Below are positions 25,416-34,704 of a stretch of 64,000 nucleotides of DNA, one piece after another (positions within the stretch are counted from its first letter, which is position 1; the number at the start of each line of letters is the position of its first letter). The notes beneath the pieces are model-generated. The model saw only the letters and a program-made list of their open reading frames with translations. It had not been told where the DNA came from and made no database searches. This DNA comes from Thermocrispum agreste DSM 44070. GTDB taxonomy: Bacteria; Actinomycetota; Actinomycetes; Mycobacteriales; Pseudonocardiaceae. Position numbers and translations under genes: made by a program. The stretch covers positions 172,532-236,531 of the forward strand of contig NZ_ATYX01000009.1 of the NCBI RefSeq assembly GCF_000427905.1. Reading direction: 5' to 3'.

Positions 25416-25483
25416 CCACCGCCGAGGCTGACGTCGCCGCAGCCGCGTCCCTTCCCGGACAATCGAGCCGAGGAGGTTGCGCT

Positions 25484-26617
25484 GTGGCCGACATCCACCG
25501 GCGACGCGTCGTGCTGGCGCCGGACAAGTTCAAGGGAACACTGACGGCACGGGAAGTCGCGGAGGCGATGCTGCGCGGGGTCCCCGCCGACATCGAGGCC
25601 GACGTGGTTCCCGTCGCCGATGGCGGCGACGGCAGCGTCTACGCCGCGATCACGGCAGGCTGGCAGCCGGGAACCCTCCCCACCGTCGACGCGTGGGGAG
25701 ACCGACAGGAGACCCCCGTGGCGGTGTCCGGTCGAGCTGCGATCGCCGAAGTGGCGTCGATTTGCGGGCTGGGAGCCCGCAAACCCACAGCGCAAGACGC
25801 AGCGCGTGCCTCTTCCTACGGCGTCGGCATGGTGCTGCACGGCCTCGTCACACGCGGCTTCAACGAGATCACGCTGGGCTTGGGGGGCTCAGCCACCACC
25901 GATGCCGGCACCGGCATGCTGCGCGCCCTGGGTGTGCGGCTCCTCGACGCACACGGACGGGACGTGTTCGGTGACTCCCGCGCCCTGACGTCGGTGACCG
26001 GCGTCGACGGTCTCGAGCAGGCAACTCGCCTCTTGGACGGCGTCCAGCTCACGCTGGCATGCGACGTCGACACGCCCATGGTCGGCTCCGACGGGTCCGC
26101 GGAGATGTTCGCCGCGCAAAAAGGAGCCGATGAGCCGACGATTCACCAGCTCAGCGAGGCGTTGCGGCATGTCGCCGACGTCCTCGAACCGGCATTCGGT
26201 GTGCGCGGGGTGTGCCGGGAACCCGGATCCGGTGCCGCCGGTGGCCTCGGGTGGGCGGGCATGCTGCTCGGGGGAAAGGTCACGTCGGGAGCGCGCACGT
26301 TCCTCGAGTTGCTGGGCGCGGCGGACAAGATCGCCCATGCCGACGTGGTTGTGACCGGTGAAGGCCGCCTCGATCGGCAAACCTTGCGGGGCAAGGCACC
26401 GTATGTCGTAGCGGAACATGCGCGCAACCACGGTGTGCCGTGTGTCGCGGTCGTCGGCCACTCGAGCCTGCCTGGCTCCGCACCCGGCCCGTTCGACGAG
26501 GTCGTCGCGATCGACCGGGCCGACCCGAAGTGCATCGACGACCTGGACTTGGCCCGGAAACTGATCGCGGACGCCACCGGAAGCTTGCTCTCCCGTCACC
26601 TTTCGAGCTCACGGTGA
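25484..26617 (+). CDS. glycerate kinase
   Basis: 377 residues from GTG 25484 (AGGAGG eight bases upstream). RRVVLAPDKFKGTLTAREVA is the family's first motif. ADGGDGS, LGLGGSATTDAGTGML and EPGSGAAGGLGWAGMLL follow, all glycine loops of the glycerate kinase type-1 fold. The enzyme phosphorylates D-glycerate with ATP, feeding glyoxylate or glucarate breakdown into glycolysis. No pathway partners stand next to it. Confidence 0.9.
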   Translation: MADIHRRRVVLAPDKFKGTLTAREVAEAMLRGVPADIEADVVPVADGGDGSVYAAITAGWQPGTLPTVDAWGDRQETPVAVSGRAAIAEVASICGLGARKPTAQDAARASSYGVGMVLHGLVTRGFNEITLGLGGSATTDAGTGMLRALGVRLLDAHGRDVFGDSRALTSVTGVDGLEQATRLLDGVQLTLACDVDTPMVGSDGSAEMFAAQKGADEPTIHQLSEALRHVADVLEPAFGVRGVCREPGSGAAGGLGWAGMLLGGKVTSGARTFLELLGAADKIAHADVVVTGEGRLDRQTLRGKAPYVVAEHARNHGVPCVAVVGHSSLPGSAPGPFDEVVAIDRADPKCIDDLDLARKLIADATGSLLSRHLSSSR

Positions 26618-26694
26618 GGCACTGCTGACGCAGCCGGCTGCAAGCTGGCTCTTTGCCACAGCCAATGCGCGGGCCACCTGCGTACGCTGGCCGA

Positions 26695-27150
26695 GTGGGT
26701 GGTCTGGAATCCGCGTACGCGACGCCACGTGTCGCCGCAGGCGTGCTGTTCCATCAAGGCAAGTCGCGCGTATTGATGCTGCGCACCACGTACAAGGACT
26801 ATTGGGAAATTCCCGGTGGGTACGTGCAGCCGGGCGAGTCACCCCGCCAAGCGGCGCACCGGGAAGTCGCCGAAGAACTCGGCATCGATGTCCCCGTCGG
26901 GCGGCTGCTGGTCGTCGACTGGGCACCGTCGGAGCAGGAAGGCGACAAGCTGAACTTCGTCTTCGACGGTGGTGAGCTGCCGGCAGGCACGGAATTCACC
27001 TTCGCCGACGGCGAGATCTCCCTCGCCCGCTACGTCGATCTGGACGAGGTGGACGAGTACACCGTTCCCCGGCTCGCCCGCCGGATTCACTGCGCCGCGC
27101 ACGCCGACCAGGTGCGCTACCTCGAGCACGGAGTCCCGGCCGGCTCCTGA
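26695..27150 (+). CDS. NUDIX hydrolase
   Basis: 151 residues from GTG 26695; TACGCT seven bases before it suggests a leaderless message. The Nudix box is GGYVQPGESPRQAAHREVAE followed by ELGIDV, with the Glu residues that bind magnesium. Members cleave nucleoside diphosphates linked to another moiety; the substrate is not predictable here. Confidence 0.85.
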   Translation: MGGLESAYATPRVAAGVLFHQGKSRVLMLRTTYKDYWEIPGGYVQPGESPRQAAHREVAEELGIDVPVGRLLVVDWAPSEQEGDKLNFVFDGGELPAGTEFTFADGEISLARYVDLDEVDEYTVPRLARRIHCAAHADQVRYLEHGVPAGS

Positions 27151-27288
27151 CGTGCTCGCGCCTTGCTCGCAGCGTCCTGGTGTCCGCGCCGATGGCCGGT
27201 CGCTGCCACGGGCCGCTCAGCAGCCGGATTCGTCCGTAGCATCGCCTGATGCCGCTGACCGGCAGACAGGGAAGGACCTGAACAGCGC

Positions 27289-27762
27289 ATGGCCATCGAA
27301 CTACGCACGCGACTGCGCCGCGCCGGTGCCGGGGCACTCGCGGCTGCCGCACTCACCCTCACGATGTCGCCGGCCGATGCCGCCGCGACACCGACCGCAC
27401 CGGCCACCGAGGCGACGGCGAGCGCGAGCCTGCAAACCGTCTCCACATGCTGGAGCGGCGGGAAACGGCTCAAGCACTTCGCGGTCAAGGCCGGTAGCCG
27501 CACCGTCGGCTACGTGAACGTCTACCGCTACAGCGGGAAGAGCAAGTGCGCGCAATTCATCCACGCCGGGGCGGCCAAGGGCAAGGCCCGGTACACCACG
27601 ATCCGCGTGGTCGCCGGCAGCCTCTCGCTCTACAACGGCGGAACGACCACCCAGAAGTCGGTCGGCATCAAGGCCCTCGGCTACACCTGCATCACCGCGC
27701 GCGGAACCATCAACTGGTCGGGCAAGACGCGTTCGCGGAGCGTGCGCGCCTGCAGCAGCTGA
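27289..27762 (+). CDS. small secreted basic protein
   Basis: 157 residues. A signal peptide (about 1-31, RRAGAGALAAAALTLTMSPADA) is followed by a Thr/Ala-rich spacer and a basic Cys-containing domain (CWSGGKRLKHFAVKAGSR, YTCITARGTINWSG) of beta-strand pattern. No family recognised. AAGGA upstream of ATG 27289; a strong terminator follows. Confidence 0.7.
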   Translation: MAIELRTRLRRAGAGALAAAALTLTMSPADAAATPTAPATEATASASLQTVSTCWSGGKRLKHFAVKAGSRTVGYVNVYRYSGKSKCAQFIHAGAAKGKARYTTIRVVAGSLSLYNGGTTTQKSVGIKALGYTCITARGTINWSGKTRSRSVRACSS

Positions 27763-27780
27763 CCAGCCGGCCACCGAGCC

Positions 27781-27812
27781 ACGAGGCGCCCGGGTCGTCC
27801 CGGGCGCCTCGT
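27781..27812 (+). terminator. strong terminator after the secreted-protein gene
   Basis: ACGAGGCGCCCGGG and CCCGGGCGCCTCGT form a perfect 14-bp stem around TCGT, followed by TCGTTTCG. Confidence 0.8.
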
Positions 27813-28480
27813 TCGTTTCGCTCCAAGATGTCGCGGGCGTCACGCATACTGCCCAGGGCGTGCTGACCCGGCATCGTCCTCCTCGCCTGCGCCCGCCGTG
27901 CCCGGCCACGCGTCGGTCGGCAAGGCCGGACACGCAGTGGTGAAGTGATCGCTGATGGAATCAGTCACCTGCCGTGATGAAGCCGTCGAGGCCAAGTCAT
28001 GATCAAATTCGGCAGCACACCACCCAATTCTGAAATTCGTCCGATTTCCTTCCCTCACTCAGGTATTTCTGCCGTCGCAGGCGGGACGACCACCTGATCG
28101 GCAGATTCCCGTTTCCGGCGGATCTGGCACCGTGGTATCCCGCAGGTCTTCAGCAAGCGGTGCAGCGTTCGAGTTCCGGAGGCAAAGCCCAGGTGGCCGC
28201 GGTTGATCACAGAAAAGCACACCCAGCGACGACGAGTACACCGTCATGCAGGATTGATGCACTCGGGCGGCGCAACCCGTCGACACGGTCGATGAACGAC
28301 AATCCGCGTCTTCCCACGTAATGGGAGCATCTTGCCGCCACGCACGAAACCATTCGAGCGCTGACGTCCACGTGACCGTGGCAGCCCAGTGAACGGCGAC
28401 CGATCGTGCCGCCCGAACGGCCGCGCGATCGACTGTGATCTTGCTACCAGCTGGCCGATCGGCCGGAAACGGAGAATCCC
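27813..28480. other. intergenic, about 670 bases, more AT-rich than its surroundings, no gene supported
   Basis: The middle (about 27950-28330) holds runs such as GAAATTCGTCCGATTTCC and is visibly less GC-rich than neighbouring coding DNA. The longest open frame (minus strand, 28059-28502) has poor codon use and no motif. It probably carries the promoter of the two-gene membrane cassette at 28481 and may mark the edge of transferred DNA. Confidence 0.5.
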
Positions 28481-28870
28481 GTGTCGTCCTCACCCACACC
28501 ACACCATCCGGGCCAACCCGTCACGAACATCTCCTACGGCGGTCAAGCCGTGCAAGGCGTCGACGTCAAGGGCAACATCGCCATCCAGGCCGCGGCCCCG
28601 GCGACGTCCCCGACCGACATCGCCGCGGAACTGGAGGCGCTGCGGCACCAGCTGGACCGCGCAGCCACCGAGGGGCGCATCGACGCCGACACGGTCGAGG
28701 CCGCGCACGACGAGCTCGCCCAAGCCCGCTCCGCCCTCCGCCAGAAGACGCCACACAGCGAAAAACGGGTGGTCATGGCGTTGAAACGGCTACGAGGGCT
28801 GGTCGCTGACGCCGCCGACATCGCCGCCAAGGTAGCCGTCGTGCTGACCGCGCTGGGGGTGCAGTCATGA
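28481..28870 (+). CDS. small protein of a two-gene conflict-type membrane cassette
   Basis: 129 residues from GTG 28481, overlapping the next gene by four bases. Residues 14-36 (VTNISYGGQAVQGVDVKGN then IAIQ) are a glycine/asparagine beta motif like the G-x-VVQ-x-x-x-I-x-G-D-V motif at the start of many actinobacterial conflict-type proteins. Residues 45-85 are a charged helical pair, and about 98-128 a helical end (RLRGLVADAADIAAKVAVVL) that may pack on a membrane. I do not recognise a named family. Its coupling to the 680-residue partner, which has a similar N-terminal motif, suggests that the two proteins meet. Confidence 0.65.
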   Translation: MSSSPTPHHPGQPVTNISYGGQAVQGVDVKGNIAIQAAAPATSPTDIAAELEALRHQLDRAATEGRIDADTVEAAHDELAQARSALRQKTPHSEKRVVMALKRLRGLVADAADIAAKVAVVLTALGVQS

Positions 28871-30909
28871 CCGAGTCGCCGCAACCGGTCGGCAACCTGG
28901 CAGGAGGAAACGCCAAAGGCGTCTTCCAGGGCCACACCGTCGAGGACAACATCGCGATCGACGGTGACGACAACGTCGCGATCATCGACTCCACGCTGTA
29001 TCTGGGCTCCGACGAGCTGTCCGCCAAGGAGAAATTCGAACGCGGCCTGCGCTGCCTGGACCACGGCGTGCCGAGCAAGGCTCGCGAGTACCTGAAGGAC
29101 GCGCTGGCAGCGGGAATGACCAACCCGGAGGTCTGCTTCCACCTGGTGCTCGCGGTGTTCAGCAAGCGCTCTCGCCGCGAATTGACCGCGGAGGATCACC
29201 ACCTGCTGGACGACATCGCGGGCAAGATCGCCCGGTGGTCGAAAGGCCGGTGGACCACCGCACTCCAGGCAATCTTCCAGCTGATCGGTCAATCCGAGAA
29301 AAATGCCGACGACGAAACGGCCGGCTGGCGAATTTTCGCCGGATTGCCACCGGACATCCGCGAGAAGATCACCCGACATCTGGAACTGGTGCTGTCCAGC
29401 AGCGTCACCGACGCGTTGTGGGAATCCACCAAAGAATCCGCAAGGAAAGCCCAGCTCGGCAACAACCGGACACAACGGGCTTGGATATTCTTCCAGCCCA
29501 GACCTGCCGGGCCGCGGGCGCGGCAACCGATTCAGCCACAGGTGTTCGACCACACCCGGACGATCGTCTACTCGGTGCTCGGCGGGCTGGCCATTCTGTT
29601 TCTCGGCTGGCTGGTGGTCAGCGAACCCGCGCTGGCCCCGATCGCCGCTTACCTGATCAGCATCCCGGCGGCGTACCTCGGCGGTCGCGCGGCGTTCGAC
29701 TGGAAGTACCGAGCCGGCAGGCTGGCCGAGCTGGATCGCATTCGCCAGGGGCTGGTTTGGGTGAACCACGCCCCGCAGGACGGTTTCACCGACCGGGTAC
29801 GCCAGTCGTTCGAGCACTACTTCGGCAAGATCCGGCCCCCGGGAGTGTCCGCAGAGCGCTGGCTGGAGGAAACCGAAGGAGTCCGGCACCAGCTCAGCGA
29901 CGAGCTGGCCGAGATCTACCGGGAACAGCGGGTCACCGTCGGTCAGATCAACTGGCTGATCCGGTTCCTGGCCCAGGACGTCCGCGACCGGTACACCAGC
30001 GGGCAGTGGCAAGCCGAGCGGGATGCGGTGCGCGTCTCCGCCAACACCCAGCTGACGTGTGTGGGTTCTCTCGGTGTCGCCGCCGTTGCGGCCCTTGTGG
30101 CGCTCTATCACGCGGTGATGAACGCACCCGTGCAGGCAGTCATCGCGATCGTGGTCGCGGCTGCGGCCGGTCGCGTCGCAGTGCCGGGCTGGTGGACCTA
30201 CGTGTCAGAACGCCGCCGCTACGCGGACGACCTGCACGAGTACACCAAAGCCAAGACGGCACGAGAGATCGCGTACCAGGAGTGGGCGCGTTTCCTGCGA
30301 GAGAACCGCCCGTCGGAAGCGGAGATGGAAGCCTGGCTGAACGCGGACCGGGCCGTGCTCCTGGACCGCGCGCTCAACGTCTACAAGCTCCGCAAGAGCG
30401 ACGTCGTCGAGTACAGCTTCCTGCTCACTCCGGCTCGTCCGTGCCAGTCCGCTCGGGCGCGCGGCGGCCCGGCCCGCTACTCCCGCTACAACGTGCTGCT
30501 GGTCCTGGTGTCCCGCGACGGGGTCCGGGAGTTCGGCACCGAACTGCAGTTCACCAAGGCGACCTTCGTCGGCGAGGAGCGCAGGAACTATCGCTTCGAC
30601 GCCATCTCGTCGGTCGATGTGACCAGGCGCCCCGACCAAGGTCATTCCTTGTCGCTCACGCTGACCAACGGTCCGACACGCACCGTGGAAATCCCTCCCC
30701 CGCGATCCGGCGACGACGCCGGTGACCTGCCCCCGATCGGCTTGTCGCCGGAGGAGCTGGACAAGCAGGTGGCGAGCATCGACCTGGACATGGCCGGCTT
30801 CCAGCACACACTGCACCTGCTCGAAGGCATCGCCGCCGAAGGCAGGCGGTGGCTGGACCGCACCCTCACCGAGGCCCGTCGGGACCGCTGGCGCGACGAC
30901 GCCGCCTAG
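28867..30909 (+). CDS. large membrane protein with a conflict-type N-terminal motif, four spans and a C-terminal soluble domain
   Basis: 680 residues. Residues 8-45 hold a glycine/isoleucine beta motif (GGNAKGVFQGHTVEDNIAID) related to the partner's N-terminus. About 50-140 is helical and TPR-like (KFERGLRCLDHGVPSKAREY). Two membrane spans lie at about 233-252 and 257-273, then a 115-residue soluble helical part, then two more spans at about 395-414 and 421-440. About 515-612 is beta-rich (RYNVLLVLVSRDGVREFG). The end is an amphipathic helix. No enzyme motif is visible. The build suggests a sensor or effector at the membrane. Known parts and the pairing with a small partner fit a defence or stress module, but that is inference. 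Confidence 0.65.
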   Translation: MTESPQPVGNLAGGNAKGVFQGHTVEDNIAIDGDDNVAIIDSTLYLGSDELSAKEKFERGLRCLDHGVPSKAREYLKDALAAGMTNPEVCFHLVLAVFSKRSRRELTAEDHHLLDDIAGKIARWSKGRWTTALQAIFQLIGQSEKNADDETAGWRIFAGLPPDIREKITRHLELVLSSSVTDALWESTKESARKAQLGNNRTQRAWIFFQPRPAGPRARQPIQPQVFDHTRTIVYSVLGGLAILFLGWLVVSEPALAPIAAYLISIPAAYLGGRAAFDWKYRAGRLAELDRIRQGLVWVNHAPQDGFTDRVRQSFEHYFGKIRPPGVSAERWLEETEGVRHQLSDELAEIYREQRVTVGQINWLIRFLAQDVRDRYTSGQWQAERDAVRVSANTQLTCVGSLGVAAVAALVALYHAVMNAPVQAVIAIVVAAAAGRVAVPGWWTYVSERRRYADDLHEYTKAKTAREIAYQEWARFLRENRPSEAEMEAWLNADRAVLLDRALNVYKLRKSDVVEYSFLLTPARPCQSARARGGPARYSRYNVLLVLVSRDGVREFGTELQFTKATFVGEERRNYRFDAISSVDVTRRPDQGHSLSLTLTNGPTRTVEIPPPRSGDDAGDLPPIGLSPEELDKQVASIDLDMAGFQHTLHLLEGIAAEGRRWLDRTLTEARRDRWRDDAA

Positions 30910-30945
30910 TCGCCGCAGCCCCCTCGCCCAGCGGACCGGCGTTCC

Positions 30946-31027
30946 GGGAAGGTCGCGGTAGCCGCCGAGCCGAGCCCTCCTCCATCACCTGCCTCCCCGG
31001 CTCGGCAAGCCGCACCGCGACCTTCCC
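30946..31027. repeat. long composite hairpin between convergent genes
   Basis: GGGAAGGTCGCGGT and ACCGCGACCTTCCC form a perfect 14-bp outer stem. Inside it GCCGAGCCG and CGGCTCGGC form a 9-bp inner stem. It sits between the ends of the membrane cassette (+) and the MFS gene (-). It may be a two-way terminator; its size is unusual. Confidence 0.65.
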
Positions 31028-31089
31028 TTCTAGCGCCAATGACTTCGATGACGCAGCACGGCACCGATTCCGTGCCCGGATTCCACCGG

Positions 31090-32454
31090 TCAGCCGATCG
31101 CCGTCTGCGGATCGGCCATGGGCCGGGCGTCGACCCGAGCCGCTTCACCCAGCGTGCGTCCTTTGGTTTCCGGAGCCCAGGCGATGCACACCAGCAGGCC
31201 GGCGGCGGTGATGACGGCGCCGAGCATCATGGTGGTGCCCAGTCCCAGGTGCGTCAGGCTGTAGGGCAGCAGGTAGGTGCCGATCGCGGCGCCGATCCGG
31301 CTGGCCGAAGTCGCGATGCCAACCGCGGTGCCCCGGATCTCCGTAGGGAACAGCTCGGTCGGATACGCCCACTCCAGGATGTTCGGACCGCCGGAGAACA
31401 GCGCGTACGCGCAGAAAGCCACCACCACGACCCACGGGGCCGCGTCAGGCACGACACCGAGGACGGCCAGCGGCACGGTCATCAGCGCGAACGAGTAGAT
31501 GATCAGTCGGCGGCGTCCGATGCGGTCGATGAGCCAGATGGCAGGGAACAGGCCCACCAAGAACACGACGCTGATCAGGACCTGGCCGAGCAGGGATTGC
31601 TCGGAGATCTTGAAGGCAGCGAGGATGGTGGGCCCGTACGTGTAGAGCGCAAACAGCGGGATGATCTGGAAGGTCCAGAACAGGGACACGAACAGCGTCC
31701 GCTTGAGGTACCCGCTCTTGAAAGCGCTCCAGAAGGTCATGCCGCTCGGCGACTCGTCGGAGATGAGCGCGTCCAACTCGGCGTCGGTGCACTCGTGCCC
31801 GAGCGAGGTGCTGATGACCTCGCGCGCCTTGTCCCGCTCACCGTTGGCCACCAGCCACCGCGGCGATTCCGGGGCATGCCGCCGCGCGATCATGATGACC
31901 ACGGTCGGCACGGCGGCACTCGCCAGCACCCACCGCCACGAGTCGTCGCCGAGCAGCTCGACCATGCCGTAGCCGACCACCGTCGCGGCACAGGCGCCGG
32001 TGAACCACCACGCCATCAACTGCCCCATTGCGCGCCCACGTTCCTTGCGGGGCAGCCATTCAGACAAGATCGCCGTGGCGATCGGATAGTCGGCGCCGAT
32101 GGCGATGCCGAGCACCAAGCGCAAGACGATCAGCTGCCAGCCCTCCTGCACGAACAGGCACAGCGCAGAACCGATCGCCAGCGCCGCCAGATCCACCGTG
32201 TACATCAGCTTGCGGCCGATGATGTCGGTGACCCGGCCGAACGCCAGACCGCCGACGAACAGGCCGACCAGCGCCGCAGCGCCGACCAGGCCCAACTCGG
32301 TCTCGTCCAGACGCAGCTGCTGCTGAATGAGCGCACTGACCACGCCGATGTTGGTCAGCACGTAGCCGTCCACGAACGGCCCACCGGCGCTGAGCAGAAC
32401 CATTCTCCGGTGGAACGAACCATATGGTGCTTCGTCGATCACTGACTGAGCCAT
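31090..32454 (-). CDS. MFS transporter, sugar-porter type
   Basis: 454 residues, twelve predicted spans. Family marks: GRVTDIIGRKLMY after span 2, the R-x-G-R-R signal IDRIGRRRL in the second half and PESPRWLV after span 6. ATG 32454 has GGAG seven bases upstream. It is the last gene of a run of catabolic genes on this strand and is probably the importer of their substrate. Despite the family name many such porters carry organic acids or betaine-like amino acids. Confidence 0.85.
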   Translation of the reverse strand: MAQSVIDEAPYGSFHRRMVLLSAGGPFVDGYVLTNIGVVSALIQQQLRLDETELGLVGAAALVGLFVGGLAFGRVTDIIGRKLMYTVDLAALAIGSALCLFVQEGWQLIVLRLVLGIAIGADYPIATAILSEWLPRKERGRAMGQLMAWWFTGACAATVVGYGMVELLGDDSWRWVLASAAVPTVVIMIARRHAPESPRWLVANGERDKAREVISTSLGHECTDAELDALISDESPSGMTFWSAFKSGYLKRTLFVSLFWTFQIIPLFALYTYGPTILAAFKISEQSLLGQVLISVVFLVGLFPAIWLIDRIGRRRLIIYSFALMTVPLAVLGVVPDAAPWVVVVAFCAYALFSGGPNILEWAYPTELFPTEIRGTAVGIATSASRIGAAIGTYLLPYSLTHLGLGTTMMLGAVITAAGLLVCIAWAPETKGRTLGEAARVDARPMADPQTAIG

Positions 32455-32542
32455 GGCATTCTCCGAAGGTGCCGAAACAGGAAACCGACAACGGGAAGCT
32501 GCGCGAGGACTCTCGGCAGGCATGACGTCACGGCGAGCGGCC

Positions 32543-33304
32543 TCACCTCGCCGGGGTCCACGGATTACGGGTGCCGACCGTCCATCCACCGTCCACGACG
32601 ATCTCCGCTCCGCTGCAGTAGGAGCTGTCGTCGGAGGCGAGGAACGCCGCGACCGCGGCGATTTCCGCGGGCTGTCCGATACGGCCGAGCGGTGCCTTGG
32701 CGTACTCCTCTGGCACCACGCCGCCCGGCGCGCCCATCTCGGTGGACACGCCGCCGGGATGGATCATGTTGACCCGGATTCCGAGCGGACCGAACTCACC
32801 GACCGCGGCCTTGGACATGGCCAGCAGGGCCGACTTGGTCGAGGCGTATGCGGCGGTGTAGTCCAGCGGCGCATACGCCGAAATCGACACGATGTTGACG
32901 ATGGAGCCGTGACCGATCTCCGCCATGTGCGGGGCCAGGGTCTGCATGCCCAGGAAGACCCCGATCTGATTGACGTCGATCAGTTTCCGGTACGTCTGCA
33001 GTGGCGTTTCGGTGATCGGCCCCTGGTGGTAGATCCCGGCGTTGTTGATCAGCACGTCCACGTACCCGAAGGCCGATTTCGCGGTGGCCAATGCGGCTGA
33101 CCACTGATCCGGGTCACTGACGTCCAGGTGCACCGAGATCGCTCGATCGGCGCCGAGGTCGGCCGCGACCTTGTTCGCTTCGACATCCCGGACATCGGCG
33201 ATCACGACCTTCGCTCCGCGTTCGACGAACAGGCGTGCTTCGGCCTCGCCTTGTCCACGGGCCGCGCCGGTGATCAGGGCAACCTTGCCGGTGAGTTCGG
33301 CCAT
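32543..33304 (-). CDS. SDR-family oxidoreductase
   Basis: 253 residues: TGAARGQGEA cofactor motif, NNAGIYHQ, catalytic Ser in VSISAYAPLD and YASTK, and the end CSGAEIVVDGGWTVG. Close in form to the 3-alpha/20-beta-hydroxysteroid dehydrogenase type, but the catabolic neighbours make a hydroxyl group on an amino-acid-like compound an equally good guess. Lies 18 bases after the amine oxidase. Confidence 0.85.
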   Translation of the reverse strand: MAELTGKVALITGAARGQGEAEARLFVERGAKVVIADVRDVEANKVAADLGADRAISVHLDVSDPDQWSAALATAKSAFGYVDVLINNAGIYHQGPITETPLQTYRKLIDVNQIGVFLGMQTLAPHMAEIGHGSIVNIVSISAYAPLDYTAAYASTKSALLAMSKAAVGEFGPLGIRVNMIHPGGVSTEMGAPGGVVPEEYAKAPLGRIGQPAEIAAVAAFLASDDSSYCSGAEIVVDGGWTVGTRNPWTPAR

Positions 33305-33322
33305 GGCTGTCTCCGCTCGGAA

Positions 33323-34684
33323 TCACGAGGCGATCGACGTCGCGGGGACCGCGAGAGCGCTGAGGATGTCCTGGGCGGCGGCGAATCCCGATTGCACGGC
33401 CGTCTCGGTGTACCAGGTGCCGAGATAGTCCCCGGCGAGCATGATGCGGCTGGAACGCCGGGTGAGCGTTGGCTGGAGTTCGCCGCGCCGCGGGAAGCAA
33501 TAGGCCAGGCCCTGCGGCCATCGCTGTACATGCGCCTCTTCCACCAGGGACGGAAAGCCCGGGAAGATGTCGTCGAGATCCCGGTAGTAGACGTCGAGAA
33601 TCTCGTCGTCGCTTTTGTCCAGCAGCGCCCGGGCCAATTGGGCGGGCGAGAACACCATGATGCTGCTGCCCCGGCCACGCGACCGTTCGATCGCCCGGAT
33701 GGTGTTGGACATGTTGAAGAACACGTTGAAGGCCCGCTTCGGTGTCGCGATCGCATAGGCGTCGTCCCACACCTGGGGCGTGGACTCGTTGGTCAAAATG
33801 GCGACCGAGACGTACGGGCCGTACACGATCTTGCTCAACGCCGCACGGACGTCGGCTTCCAGATCCGGGGCGATCCGGTGCGCGATCGGAGCGGGAATGG
33901 CCAGCACGGCGTACCGGGCCTTGATCTCGTGCTCCTTGCCCGCGTGCTGGTAGCGCACGACGACGTGGTCCTTGGCGTGCACGACCTCGTGCGCTTCCGC
34001 CTGGAGTTTCGCGGCAGGTCCGAGGCTGGCGCCGAGCGTCTCGGTCAGCGTCGACGGCCCGCCGACGATGTTCCGGGAGAGTCCGCCGGTACGGCTCCAC
34101 ACCAGCTGGAAGTAGCCGACTCCGGCACCGGCCGAGATCTGCTCCGGATCACCCGCCGATCGGCTGACAGTAGGCCGGAACAACGCGTCGGCGTCGGCCG
34201 GGAGCTGCCCGACGAAGTCGGTGAAGGTGCGATCTCCGAGGAAGTCGTAGATGCGCTGCTGCCGGACGCGGTAGTCCTCACCGTCTCGCGGCGCGCAGAC
34301 CTTGCTGTACCTCATCACGGCGAGGCGGACCTTGATGCCCGCCCTGACCACGGCGGCCCGATCTCGCCAGGACATCGGCACCCGGAACGGATAGCTGGCG
34401 ACCGGTCCGGACGTGATCACCTTCCCGTTCATGGCCAGGCCGGTGAGGGTGCCGGGCACCGGTACCGAGTCGATGCCGATGGCGTCCGTCAGGGCCCCGG
34501 TGGCGGAGCCTGGCCCGTTGTAGACGTGCGCTCCCCAGTTCAACCAGTAGGGGCCGCGGCGTTCGGACCGGATACGACCGCCGAAGCGGGTGCCCTTTTC
34601 GAGCAGGAGGATGTCGCGGTGACGCAAGCGGTGCGCCGCAGCCAGGCCGGCGAGGCCACCTCCGATGACAACTGCGTCGTACAC
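33323..34684 (-). CDS. FAD-dependent amine oxidase-like protein
   Basis: 453 residues from GTG 34684 (AAGGAA six bases upstream). VVIGGGLAGLAAAHRL binds FAD and LLLEKGTRFGGRIRSE is the following GR motif of the flavin monoamine oxidase family; the end IMLAGDYLGTWYTETAVQSG closes the FAD site. Such enzymes oxidise C-N or C-C bonds of amines. Twenty bases separate it from the TMADH-type enzyme upstream, so both belong to one operon. Confidence 0.8.
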   Translation of the reverse strand: MYDAVVIGGGLAGLAAAHRLRHRDILLLEKGTRFGGRIRSERRGPYWLNWGAHVYNGPGSATGALTDAIGIDSVPVPGTLTGLAMNGKVITSGPVASYPFRVPMSWRDRAAVVRAGIKVRLAVMRYSKVCAPRDGEDYRVRQQRIYDFLGDRTFTDFVGQLPADADALFRPTVSRSAGDPEQISAGAGVGYFQLVWSRTGGLSRNIVGGPSTLTETLGASLGPAAKLQAEAHEVVHAKDHVVVRYQHAGKEHEIKARYAVLAIPAPIAHRIAPDLEADVRAALSKIVYGPYVSVAILTNESTPQVWDDAYAIATPKRAFNVFFNMSNTIRAIERSRGRGSSIMVFSPAQLARALLDKSDDEILDVYYRDLDDIFPGFPSLVEEAHVQRWPQGLAYCFPRRGELQPTLTRRSSRIMLAGDYLGTWYTETAVQSGFAAAQDILSALAVPATSIAS

Positions 34685-34704
34685 TTCGGTTCCTTTCGAC
34701 CGGG

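Noticed and set aside
28059-28502. 147-codon open frame on the minus strand before the membrane cassette
   Set aside because: No ribosome site, irregular codon use, no motif, and it runs into the start of the 28481 gene on the other strand. High-GC DNA gives many such frames.
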